DNA of 45,565 nt from Clostridiaceae bacterium (GCA_012522435.1 JAAYKK010000070.1:1-45565), one strand, 5' to 3'; positions 25,219 to 34,316 are shown, counted from the first letter of the stretch. Numbers and translations are program-made. The notes: generated by a model not told the origin, from the letters alone.

Positions 25219-26202
25219 ATGTCTCGTAATAAAAGATTAATTTATTTAATTAATATAGGACTGGTGCTTATACTTTTTGCAATATTGACCATTTTAGAAG
25301 CAAGCGGAGTATTCACCCGTTATACTATGTCGATTCTGCGCTTAGTCTGTATTAATGTTGTTTTAGCAACCAGTCTCAATGTAACGGTAGGAAACTTAGG
25401 CCAGATTACTTTGGGCCATGCGGGATTTATGTCGATCGGAGCCTATACGGCCGGTTTGTTTGCCAAAGGAGTTGAAATAGGCGGTCAAAATGGTTATTTG
25501 ATAGGAATTCTCTTGGCAGGTATCTGTGCAGGGATTTTTGGAATAATTGTAGGTATACCGGTTTTACGACTTAAAGGTGACTACTTAGCTATTGTTACCT
25601 TGGCTTTTGGTGAAATTATTCGGGTCTTGATCGAATATTTTGATTTTACCGGTGGAGCGCAGGGTCTTAATGGAATTCCTAGAATGCAGAATTTCAGCGT
25701 CATGTTTTTCTTGGCTGTAATTTGTGTAACATTAATGTATTCAGTTATGACTTCAAGGCATGGTAGAGCGGTTTTAGCTATTCGTGAAGATGAAATTGCC
25801 GCTCAAAGCTCCGGAATTAATATTACATACTATAAAACTTTTGCTTTTACCTTATCTGCATTCTTCGCCGGAATTGCAGGAGCTATGTATGCTCATAATA
25901 TCGGTACAATAGGTGCCAGCGTCTTTAATTATAATAAATCATTTGATATTTTGGTCATGGTAGTTTTGGGTGGCATGGGATCCTTCACCGGTGCGGTTAT
26001 TTCGGCAACTGTCTTGACAATAGTACCCGAAACTCTGAGACAATTTAATGATTATCGCATGATAATCTACTCCTTGCTCTTGATAATGGTTATGCTCTTC
26101 CGTCCAGAAGGCTTATTAGGTAGAAAAGAATTTCATATCACTAAAGTCGTGGACAAAATAAAAACCAAATTTGGCAAGCACTCAGTCGAAGGGGGGAGTT
26201 AA
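25219..26202 (+). CDS. livM: Branched-chain amino acid ABC transporter permease LivM
   Basis: Second membrane permease of the LIV importer, 327 aa, about eight to ten membrane segments. VGNLGQITLGHAGFMSIGAYT is the conserved N-terminal motif, LRLKGDYLAIVTLAFGEIIR the central one, and VLGGMGSFTGAVISA the ATPase-contact loop. RPEGLLGRK near the C-terminus is characteristic. The gene sits between livH and livG with gaps of 8 and 2 bases, clearly one operon. Confidence 0.93.
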   Translation: MSRNKRLIYLINIGLVLILFAILTILEASGVFTRYTMSILRLVCINVVLATSLNVTVGNLGQITLGHAGFMSIGAYTAGLFAKGVEIGGQNGYLIGILLAGICAGIFGIIVGIPVLRLKGDYLAIVTLAFGEIIRVLIEYFDFTGGAQGLNGIPRMQNFSVMFFLAVICVTLMYSVMTSRHGRAVLAIREDEIAAQSSGINITYYKTFAFTLSAFFAGIAGAMYAHNIGTIGASVFNYNKSFDILVMVVLGGMGSFTGAVISATVLTIVPETLRQFNDYRMIIYSLLLIMVMLFRPEGLLGRKEFHITKVVDKIKTKFGKHSVEGGS

Positions 26203-26204
26203 AG

Positions 26205-26975
26205 ATGAGCAATCATGTTTTGACTTGTAATAATGTAGGTATTAGATTCGGCGGTTTGCAAGCAGTACAAGATTTCAATTTACAGATTGAAGATGGTGAA
26301 CTGATTGGATTGATCGGTCCTAACGGTGCAGGCAAAACGACTGTTTTTAATTTGATTACAGGAGTTTATGAACCGACTGAAGGTGAGATCCTGTTGGCCG
26401 GCACAAATATTATCGGGAAAATGCCTCATCAAATTGTACGCTATGGAATTGCCAGAACATTCCAAAATATCCGTTTGTTTGATCATTTATCGGTTTTGGA
26501 CAACTTAAAAGTTGCAGCGAATAAAGATATGCGCTATTCCATCTTTAGTGGAATGTTTCGTTTAGGCAATTTTTGGCGCGAAGAGGATGAGATCAAGGAT
26601 AAAGCAATCGAGATATTAGATATATTCGGCATGAGTAAACATGCCAATAAACTTGCCAGATCATTACCTTACGGTGAACAGAGAAAACTTGAAATTGCCA
26701 GAGCGATGGCTACCGATCCGAAGTTGCTTCTCTTAGATGAACCTGCTGCGGGTATGAATCCGACAGAAACAGATGAGTTAATGGATACGATAATGTTGAT
26801 TCGAAATGAATTCGGCATAACTACTTTGTTGATTGAACATGATATGAGATTGGTCTTAGGAATCTGCGAACGATTGATGGTGCTCAATTATGGTAAAGTC
26901 TTAGCCGAAGGAAATCCACATGATATCGTAAACGATCAGTCGGTTATTGAAGCATATCTGGGCAAAGGAGAATAA
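26205..26975 (+). CDS. livG: Branched-chain amino acid ABC transporter ATP-binding protein LivG
   Basis: ATPase subunit of the LIV importer, 256 aa. Walker A GPNGAGKTTVFNLITG, the LivG-specific RTFQNIRLFDHLSVLDN, signature LPYGEQRKLEIARAM, Walker B LLLLDEPAAGMNP and the H-loop EHDM are all present. It pairs with LivF as a heterodimer beneath LivH-LivM. RBS GGGGGAG overlaps the end of livM. Confidence 0.95.
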   Translation: MSNHVLTCNNVGIRFGGLQAVQDFNLQIEDGELIGLIGPNGAGKTTVFNLITGVYEPTEGEILLAGTNIIGKMPHQIVRYGIARTFQNIRLFDHLSVLDNLKVAANKDMRYSIFSGMFRLGNFWREEDEIKDKAIEILDIFGMSKHANKLARSLPYGEQRKLEIARAMATDPKLLLLDEPAAGMNPTETDELMDTIMLIRNEFGITTLLIEHDMRLVLGICERLMVLNYGKVLAEGNPHDIVNDQSVIEAYLGKGE

Positions 26976-26978
26976 AGC

Positions 26979-27689
26979 ATGATGTTAGAAGTTTCAAATC
27001 TGAATGTTTATTATGATAATATTCATGCCATTAAAGACTTGAGCATAGAGGTAGAAGAAGGTCGAATAGTTTGCTTAATTGGAGCAAACGGTGCGGGTAA
27101 AACTACTACCTTGCAGAGCATCTCCGGTCTATTACCGGTCCGTTCGGGAGAAGTTTCTTTTAAAGATCAATCTATTATCAAGAAAAAAGCTCATCTAATA
27201 ACTCAAATGGGCATTGCTCAAGTTCCGGAAGGACGTAGAGTTTTTACTAATTTAACTGTTTTAGATAACTTACGACTCGGATCTTTTGCTATAAAAGATT
27301 CAAATCAGAATAAAGAAAAAGAAATAAAAAGAATCTATGACCGTTTTCCAATTTTAAAAGAACGTTCTGCTCAAAGAGCGGGAACATTATCTGGCGGAGA
27401 ACAACAGATGTTGGCTATCGGTAGAGCCTTGATGAGTCGCCCGAAGTTACTCTTGCTGGACGAGCCTTCAATGGGTCTGTCTCCGATCTATGTCGAGACA
27501 ATTTTTGAAGTCATCCAGGATTTAATTGATGAAGGCGTTACAATCCTCCTGGTAGAACAAAATGCTAACATAGCCTTATCGATTTCCGATTATGCTTATG
27601 TTTTGGAGACGGGCAGAATCGTAAAATCCGGTACAGCAGAAGAATTGATGAATGATACGGATGTAAAGGTTGCTTATTTAGGAGCCTAA
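26979..27689 (+). CDS. livF: Branched-chain amino acid ABC transporter ATP-binding protein LivF
   Basis: Second ATPase subunit of the LIV importer, 236 aa. Walker A GANGAGKTTTLQSISG, PEGRRVFTNLTVLDNL (LivF signature), LSGGEQQMLAIGRAL, Walker B LLLLDEPSMGLSP and LLVEQNANIAL are present. Two adjacent ATG codons at the start (26979 and 26982) follow AAAGGAG; either could be used. It is the last gene of the operon; I see no strong terminator in the 84 bases before the convergent cca gene. Confidence 0.95.
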   Translation: MMLEVSNLNVYYDNIHAIKDLSIEVEEGRIVCLIGANGAGKTTTLQSISGLLPVRSGEVSFKDQSIIKKKAHLITQMGIAQVPEGRRVFTNLTVLDNLRLGSFAIKDSNQNKEKEIKRIYDRFPILKERSAQRAGTLSGGEQQMLAIGRALMSRPKLLLLDEPSMGLSPIYVETIFEVIQDLIDEGVTILLVEQNANIALSISDYAYVLETGRIVKSGTAEELMNDTDVKVAYLGA

Positions 27690-27773
27690 CAATTTTCCGG
27701 TTCGATTATTATTTGTGTACAGTCAAAAATATTGATCATGTGACTTTGCACCTTTATTAACGTAAAAATTGTT

Positions 27774-29114
27774 CTATTTCTGGGCTAGGCTTTTTAGGAC
27801 TTCTAGAAGAGGTTTTCTTTTATTTTCCAGTTGTTCTGTTAGTACAAGTTCAAATATTTCTCCTAATGCCCGGCCGATTTCGGGTCCTTGTAACCCGAGT
27901 CTGATTGCATCATTACCGTCAATTTCCAAATCGGTTATTTGCAAAGCCGGTTTAGTTCGTACAATTTGATCAATCATTAAGGATATTTCATTTAAATAGG
28001 CAACTTGTTCTGTCTGAATAGTTTTAGCTTTGCCCATAGTGTCAGCTTTTTTTAGTGTGATTAATTTATCCAACATTTTTTCGCCAAATTTGTGTAAGCG
28101 TCGTTTTAGGATGGTTTTATCCAATTCCAATGGATAATCATGATAAAGTACTAAAGTTTCAACTGTATCAATCAATTTTTTTTCGAACTTTAATTCTTGC
28201 ATATTTGTGCGTGCTATTTGTGCTGATTTTTTCGGGTGATTGTAAAAGTGTCCGATACCTTGATCATCGATAGAAAAAGTATCAGGTTTACCAAGATCAT
28301 GATATAAAGCAGCTAATCTAAGATCCAACTGGGGCGGAGTATTGGAGATTACTTCAACTGTGTGGCGAAAAACATCGAAAGCATGATAGGGGTTTCTTTG
28401 CTCGAAATCAAAACTTTTTCTCAATTCCGGAATAAATACTGCAAACAGGTCACGATATTCAGTGAGTATAGAATTGATATTTGAAGAAACCATGATTTGA
28501 CTGAATTCTTGATTAATTCTTTCAACTGCGATATTTTTTAGCAATAGCTGATGCGACTTAATTGCAATTTTTGTATTTTGATCTATGGAAAAATTGAGGG
28601 AAGAGGCAAATCTCAAGGCACGTAAAATGCGCAAAGCATCTTCCGAAAAACGCTCTTCTGGCTGACCGACTGTTCGAATTATTTTGTTATTTAAGTCATG
28701 ATAACCGCTGAATGGATCAACTAAGCCTTCTTCCGGATGAAAAGCCAGCGCATTAATTGTAAAATCTCGTCTTGACAGATCTTGCTTCAAATCTGTCGAA
28801 AATTTAATTGTATCGGGATGGCGGTGATCAGAATAACCTTGTTCAACTCTATAGGTAGTAATTTCAACCGGCATTTGGTCAATGATTACCTTGATTGTAC
28901 CGTACTTTAACCCGACGGGAATTGTTTGATATTCACTAAACACTCTCATATTCTGTTCAGGTGTGGCAGAAGTTGTTAAATCAAAATCGGCAGGAATTTT
29001 AGCTTGCAACAAATCACGAACTGAACCTCCAACTAAATAGGCTTCATAATTATGCTCATTCAAAAGTCTAATCGCTTTGATGATTTGTTTAGGTATTTGT
29101 GCTGCGCGGATCAT
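27774..29114 (-). CDS. cca: CCA tRNA nucleotidyltransferase
   Basis: Adds or repairs the 3' CCA of tRNAs using CTP and ATP. The class II nucleotidyltransferase head has YLVGGSVRDLL and the metal-binding DFDLTT; RRDFTINALAF is motif B; the RNA/head-neck region includes EDALRILRALRFAS. An HD domain follows (ALYHDLGKPDTF), giving 446 aa, typical for clostridial enzymes. The tRNA-Arg in this window already encodes CCA, so repair may be part of its role. It is the last gene of the yhaM-tcdA-cca group, 67 bases after tcdA. Confidence 0.93.
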   Translation of the reverse strand: MIRAAQIPKQIIKAIRLLNEHNYEAYLVGGSVRDLLQAKIPADFDLTTSATPEQNMRVFSEYQTIPVGLKYGTIKVIIDQMPVEITTYRVEQGYSDHRHPDTIKFSTDLKQDLSRRDFTINALAFHPEEGLVDPFSGYHDLNNKIIRTVGQPEERFSEDALRILRALRFASSLNFSIDQNTKIAIKSHQLLLKNIAVERINQEFSQIMVSSNINSILTEYRDLFAVFIPELRKSFDFEQRNPYHAFDVFRHTVEVISNTPPQLDLRLAALYHDLGKPDTFSIDDQGIGHFYNHPKKSAQIARTNMQELKFEKKLIDTVETLVLYHDYPLELDKTILKRRLHKFGEKMLDKLITLKKADTMGKAKTIQTEQVAYLNEISLMIDQIVRTKPALQITDLEIDGNDAIRLGLQGPEIGRALGEIFELVLTEQLENKRKPLLEVLKSLAQK

Positions 29115-29181
29115 TGATTCACTTTTCTATTCTTAGTGTAGGCTAAGTGCCACATTTATTAGATATACTGTAAGCATTTTA

Positions 29182-29901
29182 TTATTCTTCAATTATCGGA
29201 ATACCTGCGAGATCTTGGATGACTTTAGCTGCACAGATTAGTCCGCTAACAGGAGGAACGTATGCTAAGGAAGCGATGATTTTCGAATTACTATACTGCG
29301 GTTTTTCAGGAGAAAACACAACCGCTTGCTCTGAGATATTATGTTTTCTTAATTCGATACGTATTCTTTTAGCTAACGGGTCATTATAGGTGTCGAATAT
29401 ATCGCAGATAATAAATGCTGTTGGATCGTATTTATTACCTGCTCCTAAAGCAGAAATCAGAGAAATTTTCTTTTCTTTAGCCTTAATTATTAAATCTATT
29501 TTTGCCTGCAGGGTATCAATTGCATCAACAATATAGGAAATATCTGTTGGTAAAAAATCCAAACCGGTTTGAGCATTATAAAAAATTTGATGAGTACTGA
29601 CAGAAGCGTCGGGGTTTATTTCGAGAATTCTATTTTTCATCACTTCAACCTTAGGTAGCCCTATTGTTGAGCGGGTTGCACAAAGTTGGCGATTTAGATT
29701 GCTCGGTTCGACAATATCTTTATCGATTAATTCAAAATTTCCTATTCCGGATCTGGCTAAGGCTTCAGCTGCATAAGAACCAACACCTCCTAGTCCGAAA
29801 ATAGCAACTCTTGCTTTTTGTAATGCAAGAGCACCTTGGGTTGATAATAGGGGCAAAGATCTTTGAAATAAGGGATTGCTGGTTAAATCTCGGTTTGTCA
29901 T
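29182..29901 (-). CDS. tcdA: tRNA threonylcarbamoyladenosine dehydratase (TcdA/CsdL, ThiF family)
   Basis: E1-like (ThiF/MoeB) enzyme that converts t6A in tRNA to the cyclic ct6A form using ATP. VAIFGLGGVGSYAAEALARSGIG is the nucleotide-binding glycine motif, LIDKDIVEPSNLNRQL supplies the conserved D and NxxRQ residues, and DAIDTLQAKIDLI is typical of TcdA. I start at ATG 29901 (239 aa), one base after the yhaM stop; the track's ATG at 29970 would overlap yhaM by 68 bases and add an unrelated N-terminus. The Shine-Dalgarno is weak, so coupling to yhaM is likely. Confidence 0.88.
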   Translation of the reverse strand: MTNRDLTSNPLFQRSLPLLSTQGALALQKARVAIFGLGGVGSYAAEALARSGIGNFELIDKDIVEPSNLNRQLCATRSTIGLPKVEVMKNRILEINPDASVSTHQIFYNAQTGLDFLPTDISYIVDAIDTLQAKIDLIIKAKEKKISLISALGAGNKYDPTAFIICDIFDTYNDPLAKRIRIELRKHNISEQAVVFSPEKPQYSNSKIIASLAYVPPVSGLICAAKVIQDLAGIPIIEE

Positions 29902-29902
29902 T

Positions 29903-30892
29903 TTATTTTTCTGTGAAATATGCTTCAAGAGCTTCCGGTGAATCTTCGGGTATTGACTTAAAACGGTCAATCGGTAATGGTTCTAAAAATCCCCAATCAC
30001 CGAATCTGATTTGATCGGATTTGGTTTGCAGCATGCTTTGCAAAAGACCTGTGGTCTGACTTTCCAAGGTATCAATATAATGGACGATAGCAGCGGCAAT
30101 TGAAGTCGGTCTGTCTCCAAAATCTCCATGATGTCCGGAGATTACACTTTGCACTTGACGGTAAAAAGTTTCATCATATAAATCAATGATCGCATCTTTA
30201 AATAAAGCAATAAATTCAATGCCGCGTACTCTATGGTTTGCGTACCAGTATTTGGCAGGAGCTAAATCATCATATTCAAAAACTTTTCCGATATCGTGTA
30301 CGGTAACGGCAAAGGCTAATAAATCAGCACATTCCTGTAATTCAGGATTATTTTCTAAAATTGCAGCTAAGATATTTAAGGTTTTGGTGGTATGATTGAC
30401 CAAACCGCCAATTTTATTGTCATGATAATAAATTGCAGCTCCTTCAATCGTAAAACGACCTTCAAGTTCGGGTGCATTGAGAACAGTTTGAATTAATTGC
30501 CAACAAGCCTCAGTCGTTCCTAAATCACGCAATTTTGCCATTGCATTCCGCCAATTATTTTTGATCTGATCAGCTGGTATTTTAGGTAAAAAATCATGTT
30601 TGGAAATATTTTCATTTCTACTGACCTCAACTCTGCGCACTGTAAAATAAAAACCGTTATATTCTGAACCTATGACTTCAACATCATAAATTCCGCTTCC
30701 ATGAGCTTGAATTGTCGAATAGATTTCTTCTTCCCAGACTCTGAATTCAAATTGAGCGTCTTGAGATAAAAAGTTACCCACCATAAAATCATTTTTTTTA
30801 CCGGAACGAATTGAAGGGACCGCATTGATCAATACTGTACCTTCGGAAACTTTTCCTTTTACTGCTGCTTCGGTTAAATTTAAAATAGGCAT
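29903..30892 (-). CDS. YhaM-like 3'-5' exoribonuclease (OB fold plus HD domain)
   Basis: A 329-aa protein with an N-terminal OB-fold nucleic-acid-binding region (about 1-110, e.g. FRVWEEEIYSTIQAHGSGIYDVEVIG) and a metal-dependent HD domain (about 155-300). HD residues are in GLVNHTTKTLNI, TVHDIGKVFEY, ISGHHGDFGDRPTSI and VHYIDTLES. The order matches YhaM, a 3'-5' exoribonuclease of Firmicutes involved in trimming RNA ends. Its operon with tcdA and cca suggests an RNA maturation theme. RBS AAGGAG is well spaced. A perfect 28-bp palindrome lies in its leader. Confidence 0.82.
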   Translation of the reverse strand: MPILNLTEAAVKGKVSEGTVLINAVPSIRSGKKNDFMVGNFLSQDAQFEFRVWEEEIYSTIQAHGSGIYDVEVIGSEYNGFYFTVRRVEVSRNENISKHDFLPKIPADQIKNNWRNAMAKLRDLGTTEACWQLIQTVLNAPELEGRFTIEGAAIYYHDNKIGGLVNHTTKTLNILAAILENNPELQECADLLAFAVTVHDIGKVFEYDDLAPAKYWYANHRVRGIEFIALFKDAIIDLYDETFYRQVQSVISGHHGDFGDRPTSIAAAIVHYIDTLESQTTGLLQSMLQTKSDQIRFGDWGFLEPLPIDRFKSIPEDSPEALEAYFTEK

Positions 30893-30915
30893 AACCTATT
30901 CACTCCTTTTTAAAG

Positions 30916-30943
30916 AAATTCATCTTGCCGGCAAGATGAATTT
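30916..30943. repeat. Perfect 28-bp palindrome in the yhaM leader
   Basis: AAATTCATCTTGCC is followed directly by its reverse complement GGCAAGATGAATTT. It sits between the minus-strand -10 (30972-30967) and the yhaM RBS, so it would be transcribed. It is only weakly followed by U residues in either direction. It may be an operator placed as a roadblock or a leader RNA hairpin. Confidence 0.8.
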
Positions 30944-30966
30944 TCTAAATTACAATATTTATCGCT

Positions 30967-30975
30967 ATTATAACA
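30967..30975 (-). promoter_or_regulatory. Extended -10 promoter of yhaM-tcdA-cca
   Basis: On the minus strand TGT-TATAAT forms a perfect extended -10, with -10 at 30972-30967. A -35 at 17 bases (TATTCA) is weak. The start would be near 30960, about 68 bases ahead of the ATG at 30892. Confidence 0.55.
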
Positions 30976-31040
30976 AATTAGTGTTCGCTTGAATAATTGC
31001 GAATATGTTTATCCTTCTGCTTGTTTATTATAAAATTGTG

Positions 31041-31046
31041 TATAAT
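31041..31046 (+). promoter_or_regulatory. -10 element of the OYE-like operon
   Basis: TATAAT at 31041-31046 lies about 47 bases upstream of the GTG start at 31093, within an AT-rich stretch. The -35 region (TGCTTG at 17 bases) is poor. TTGGAGGG at 31081-31088 is the ribosome binding site. Confidence 0.45.
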
Positions 31047-31092
31047 TATCATAGTTAACAAATATTAAATAAGACTGATCTTGGAGGGAATA

Positions 31093-33216
31093 GTGGATTC
31101 AGATCAATATAAAACACAAAATTTAGATGATTATGCTGATTGGTTTCTAAACTCGGATATTTTAAAAAATAATGAATATTCAGTTGATTTGTATCCTTAC
31201 GAAAAACTGTTTTCCCAGTATAAATTAAATCAACTTGTACTGAAAAATAGAATAGTCTATCATTCTTCACCGGATTATAATTTGGCTGATCAAATGGGTC
31301 GTCCGGGTACTCCAATGCTCGACTATTATACTCGTTTGGCCAAAGGTGGTGTTGGCTTAATAACTACGGGATCAGTACCGGTATCGGGTTCTATTGATCC
31401 GACAGTAATTGACAAAAATGGCAGATCCGTTTATCCGCAAATAATAGATAATCAGTCTGCACTTGCAGGTTGGTCAGAATTAGCAGAAACTTGCCGAGTT
31501 TTTTCAGCAAGCTTGTTTATGACTTTATCAGCAGGCTTGGGTCAACAAGGTAAAATGGACGATCGATCTGATCAGAAAGGTTTGAAGTCTCTTTTTCGCA
31601 AGAGACCGGTTTCAGCTTCCGGTGGTAAATCTTTTTCACAAAATATAAAATGTCGCAGATTATCCGAGCGCGATTTAGAACAAATTATTGATAATTTTGG
31701 TGAGGCAGCAAAAACGGTTTCAGAGTTAGGTATGGCCGGAGTTTTAATTGAAGGTGGCAGAGACGAGTTACTTGCACAAATGTCTAATCCGATAATCAAT
31801 CAAAGAAAGTTCGGTTCTTTCACAAATTATCAAACTTTTGGTTTGGAGATTGTACGCAGAATAAGAAGAGTCAATGGCCCTAATTTTCCAATTTTATATA
31901 GCCTGGAATTGGATCCGCTTAATTTGGATTGGGATTTTGTTAAAAATCTCATTCAGGCAGGAATTGACGGATTATTGATTCGCTATGGAGTAAAAGATTA
32001 TTCGTGGTTAGCAAAAGGGGTTAGAACTTTGCCGGCAGGATATAATTTAAGAATTGCTGAAACTGTGCGTCAATATTTGTTAGCTGAAAACATTCTGAGC
32101 CACAACGGCTCCGAGATTGCTCTGATTCTTTCTGGGAAATTAGATTTCCCGGATGTGGCAGAACGAGCCTTAGCTAATGAGCTAGGAGATCTAGTCTGTT
32201 TGGATGATGCCTTATTAGCTGATCCCGAGTGGGCTAATAAGGTCTATTGCGGACAAATAGAGCAGATCAGACCTGCGATAGATTCGATACCTGCCAATCA
32301 AAAAAATAAGTCAAGTTCGGTTAATCCTTCAATCGATTACAGATCAGAAGCCTCAGGAACGTTGACCAACAATTTGTCGAAAAAGAAGATAGCTGTAGTA
32401 GGAGCAGGACTTGCCGGAATTGAATGTGCTGTTACTGCCTTTAACAAAGGACATGAAGTTTGGCTTTTTGAGCAAGAGAATAAAATAGGAGGCAGGCTAA
32501 ATAAAACCTTGATTCCTAATTTCAGGATGGATTTGAGCAATTATCTCTCGTGGCAACAAAGAAGAGTATATCGTTTAGCGGAAAGCTACCCTGACTTTCA
32601 TCTTGTTTTAAATGTGATCGCTACAATGTCAATGTTGGAGGAACGTAATTTTGACACGATTGTCTTAGCTAATGGTGGAAAACCGAAGCAGCTTGCTTTT
32701 GATAACTCGGCCGATCTGATTGATATTTTCGATTTAGATTTTTCAGATAAAACTGAATCCTCTTTGCTCGAACAATTGAACATCGTCGAGAAAAATAAAA
32801 TAATTATTTTTGGAGAACATCCTCTAGCATTGGATATTGCCTACAATTTGGTCTATGCTTACGACAAAAAAGTTTCTTTATTATTTGAAGGTGAAGAAAA
32901 AACCGACTTGGAATATAATTGGGAAAGCCAACATTTGTTGTTTTTCTTAAAACAAAAAAATGTGGATATTTACTATAATGTAACATTAAAAGAATTGAAT
33001 GAGGATCAGATCAGCTTTCAATCAACTGCCGGAAGATACACTTTGCTTTATGATTTCTTATTTAAAGCTACCGGACTTGAACCGAATCCTGACTTATTTG
33101 AATTATTATATCAATATAAAATTGCTCCACAAGTATATCAAGTTGGAGATTGTTCGAAGCCGGGCAGTATAGCAAATAATGTGAGATCCGGATATAGATT
33201 GGGGATAAATTTGTGA
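31093..33216 (+). CDS. Divergent NADH:flavin oxidoreductase (OYE/2,4-dienoyl-CoA reductase-like)
   Basis: About 707 aa. Residues about 40-370 form an OYE-type FMN TIM barrel (LVLKNRIVYHSS, LDYYTRLAKGGVGLITTGS, FPILYSLELDPLNLDWDF). Residues about 410-705 form an FAD/NAD(P) domain (KKIAVVGAGLAGIECAVTAF, then VYQVGDCSKPGSIANNV). The layout is that of 2-enoate and 2,4-dienoyl-CoA reductases. Two hallmarks are missing: the HAAHGYL-like catalytic segment reads LIEGGRDELLAQ, and the cysteine cluster that binds [4Fe-4S] between the halves is absent (IRPAIDSIPANQ instead of RPCIGCNQ). The start is GTG 31093; the TTG at 31081 is in the RBS. It overlaps the next gene by 4 bases, implying a shared pathway. 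Substrate unknown. Confidence 0.82.
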   Translation: MDSDQYKTQNLDDYADWFLNSDILKNNEYSVDLYPYEKLFSQYKLNQLVLKNRIVYHSSPDYNLADQMGRPGTPMLDYYTRLAKGGVGLITTGSVPVSGSIDPTVIDKNGRSVYPQIIDNQSALAGWSELAETCRVFSASLFMTLSAGLGQQGKMDDRSDQKGLKSLFRKRPVSASGGKSFSQNIKCRRLSERDLEQIIDNFGEAAKTVSELGMAGVLIEGGRDELLAQMSNPIINQRKFGSFTNYQTFGLEIVRRIRRVNGPNFPILYSLELDPLNLDWDFVKNLIQAGIDGLLIRYGVKDYSWLAKGVRTLPAGYNLRIAETVRQYLLAENILSHNGSEIALILSGKLDFPDVAERALANELGDLVCLDDALLADPEWANKVYCGQIEQIRPAIDSIPANQKNKSSSVNPSIDYRSEASGTLTNNLSKKKIAVVGAGLAGIECAVTAFNKGHEVWLFEQENKIGGRLNKTLIPNFRMDLSNYLSWQQRRVYRLAESYPDFHLVLNVIATMSMLEERNFDTIVLANGGKPKQLAFDNSADLIDIFDLDFSDKTESSLLEQLNIVEKNKIIIFGEHPLALDIAYNLVYAYDKKVSLLFEGEEKTDLEYNWESQHLLFFLKQKNVDIYYNVTLKELNEDQISFQSTAGRYTLLYDFLFKATGLEPNPDLFELLYQYKIAPQVYQVGDCSKPGSIANNVRSGYRLGINL

Positions 33217-34316
33217 GTAATCGTTTACCATTAAAAATAGCGCTTGTGGGTTGCGGTAGAGTCGCTGAAAAACATCTGCAAGCAATCAATTATCTGGCAA
33301 AAAAGAATAAAAATAGGGTTAAGAGAGTTGAACTCACAGCATTGGTTGACCCTTTCGCGGAAGCGCGACAACGGATTTTAGAAAAATATAAACATCGAAA
33401 TCAAGTTAACTTCTTTGACTCATTAGAGCAGATGTTCAGCAATTTAACTAATCACAAGAACAAACCTGATCTTGTGGCAATTACCACACCTTCAAGCCAG
33501 CATTATAAACAAGCAAAACTTGCTTTGCAAAATGATTGTCACCTTTTTATTGAAAAGCCGATAGCTTTAAAATTGGATCACGCAACAGAAATTCTAAATT
33601 TAGCAGAGAATAAAAATAAAAAAATAGCTGTCGGTCATATATTCAGATATTTTCCGGTTATCGGCTTAATTGCTGCAGACCTGGCCGAGGGGGTTTTCGG
33701 AAAGCCTCTTTATGGGAATGTTAGTGTGCGGTGGGGGCATGATCAAGCTTATTACGATCAAGCTAGCTGGCGAGGCACCAGAGAGCACGACGGAGGATCA
33801 ATCATGAATCAAAGCATCCATGCATTGGACCTGATGTATTGGCTTTTAGGTGAACCTGAATTATTATCTGCTAAAGGCAGCCTTAGCACCCAAATTCATC
33901 AAATGGAATCAGAAGATTTAGGCTTCGGCATTTTTGAATTTGCAGATGATCGCTGGTTATCCGTTGAAGGTACGACCAACACTGATCCTAATCGACCGGA
34001 AGCCTCATTTTTTCTCCGCTATACCAAAGGAGAGATTAGGGCGGGTATTTTAGCGGGCAAAATTTCATTTTCGATTCTTGATCAAAATGGTCAGCAGTTG
34101 AGGCTAAAATATCTGAAATGTGACATCTTACAACGCATCAAGCAAGAAGGATTTTCTTATTTATTACAGATCAGCAACCCGCATACCGGAATATATTTGG
34201 ATTTGATCAATGCCATTTCATTAGATCAAGAGCCATTGGCGGATGGATTAAGTGGTCTCAAGGCCTTGGAAATGGTTATAGCGTTATATGAAGATGCAGG
34301 TGTAGATAGTGTATAA
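33213..34316 (+). CDS. Gfo/Idh/MocA family oxidoreductase
   Basis: NAD(P)-dependent dehydrogenase of the glucose-fructose oxidoreductase/inositol dehydrogenase family, 367 aa. The Rossmann motif is IALVGCGRVAEKHLQAI; LFIEKPIALKLDHA contains the family EKP motif; HDGGSIMNQSIHALDLMYWLLG contains the conserved histidine/aspartate region of the active site. The start is GTG 33213 in a GTGA overlap with the preceding flavoprotein, so the two are translationally coupled. Such enzymes oxidise or reduce sugars, inositols or N-acetylsugars. The epimerase after the tRNA may act on the same compound. Confidence 0.88.
   Translation: MSNRLPLKIALVGCGRVAEKHLQAINYLAKKNKNRVKRVELTALVDPFAEARQRILEKYKHRNQVNFFDSLEQMFSNLTNHKNKPDLVAITTPSSQHYKQAKLALQNDCHLFIEKPIALKLDHATEILNLAENKNKKIAVGHIFRYFPVIGLIAADLAEGVFGKPLYGNVSVRWGHDQAYYDQASWRGTREHDGGSIMNQSIHALDLMYWLLGEPELLSAKGSLSTQIHQMESEDLGFGIFEFADDRWLSVEGTTNTDPNRPEASFFLRYTKGEIRAGILAGKISFSILDQNGQQLRLKYLKCDILQRIKQEGFSYLLQISNPHTGIYLDLINAISLDQEPLADGLSGLKALEMVIALYEDAGVDSV

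Noticed and set aside
27769-27969. 66-aa plus-strand ORF overlapping the 3' end of cca
   Set aside because: Lies entirely opposite the conserved cca reading frame and has no RBS or recognisable protein.
22707-29180. Shared 12-mer TGTAAGCATTTT at 22707 and 29169
   Set aside because: A single pair of AT-rich 12-mers in 45 kb is expected by chance, and the contexts differ.
29902-29970. Upstream ATG for tcdA given by the ORF track
   Set aside because: It would overlap the conserved end of the YhaM-like gene by 68 bases, and the extra residues do not look like TcdA.
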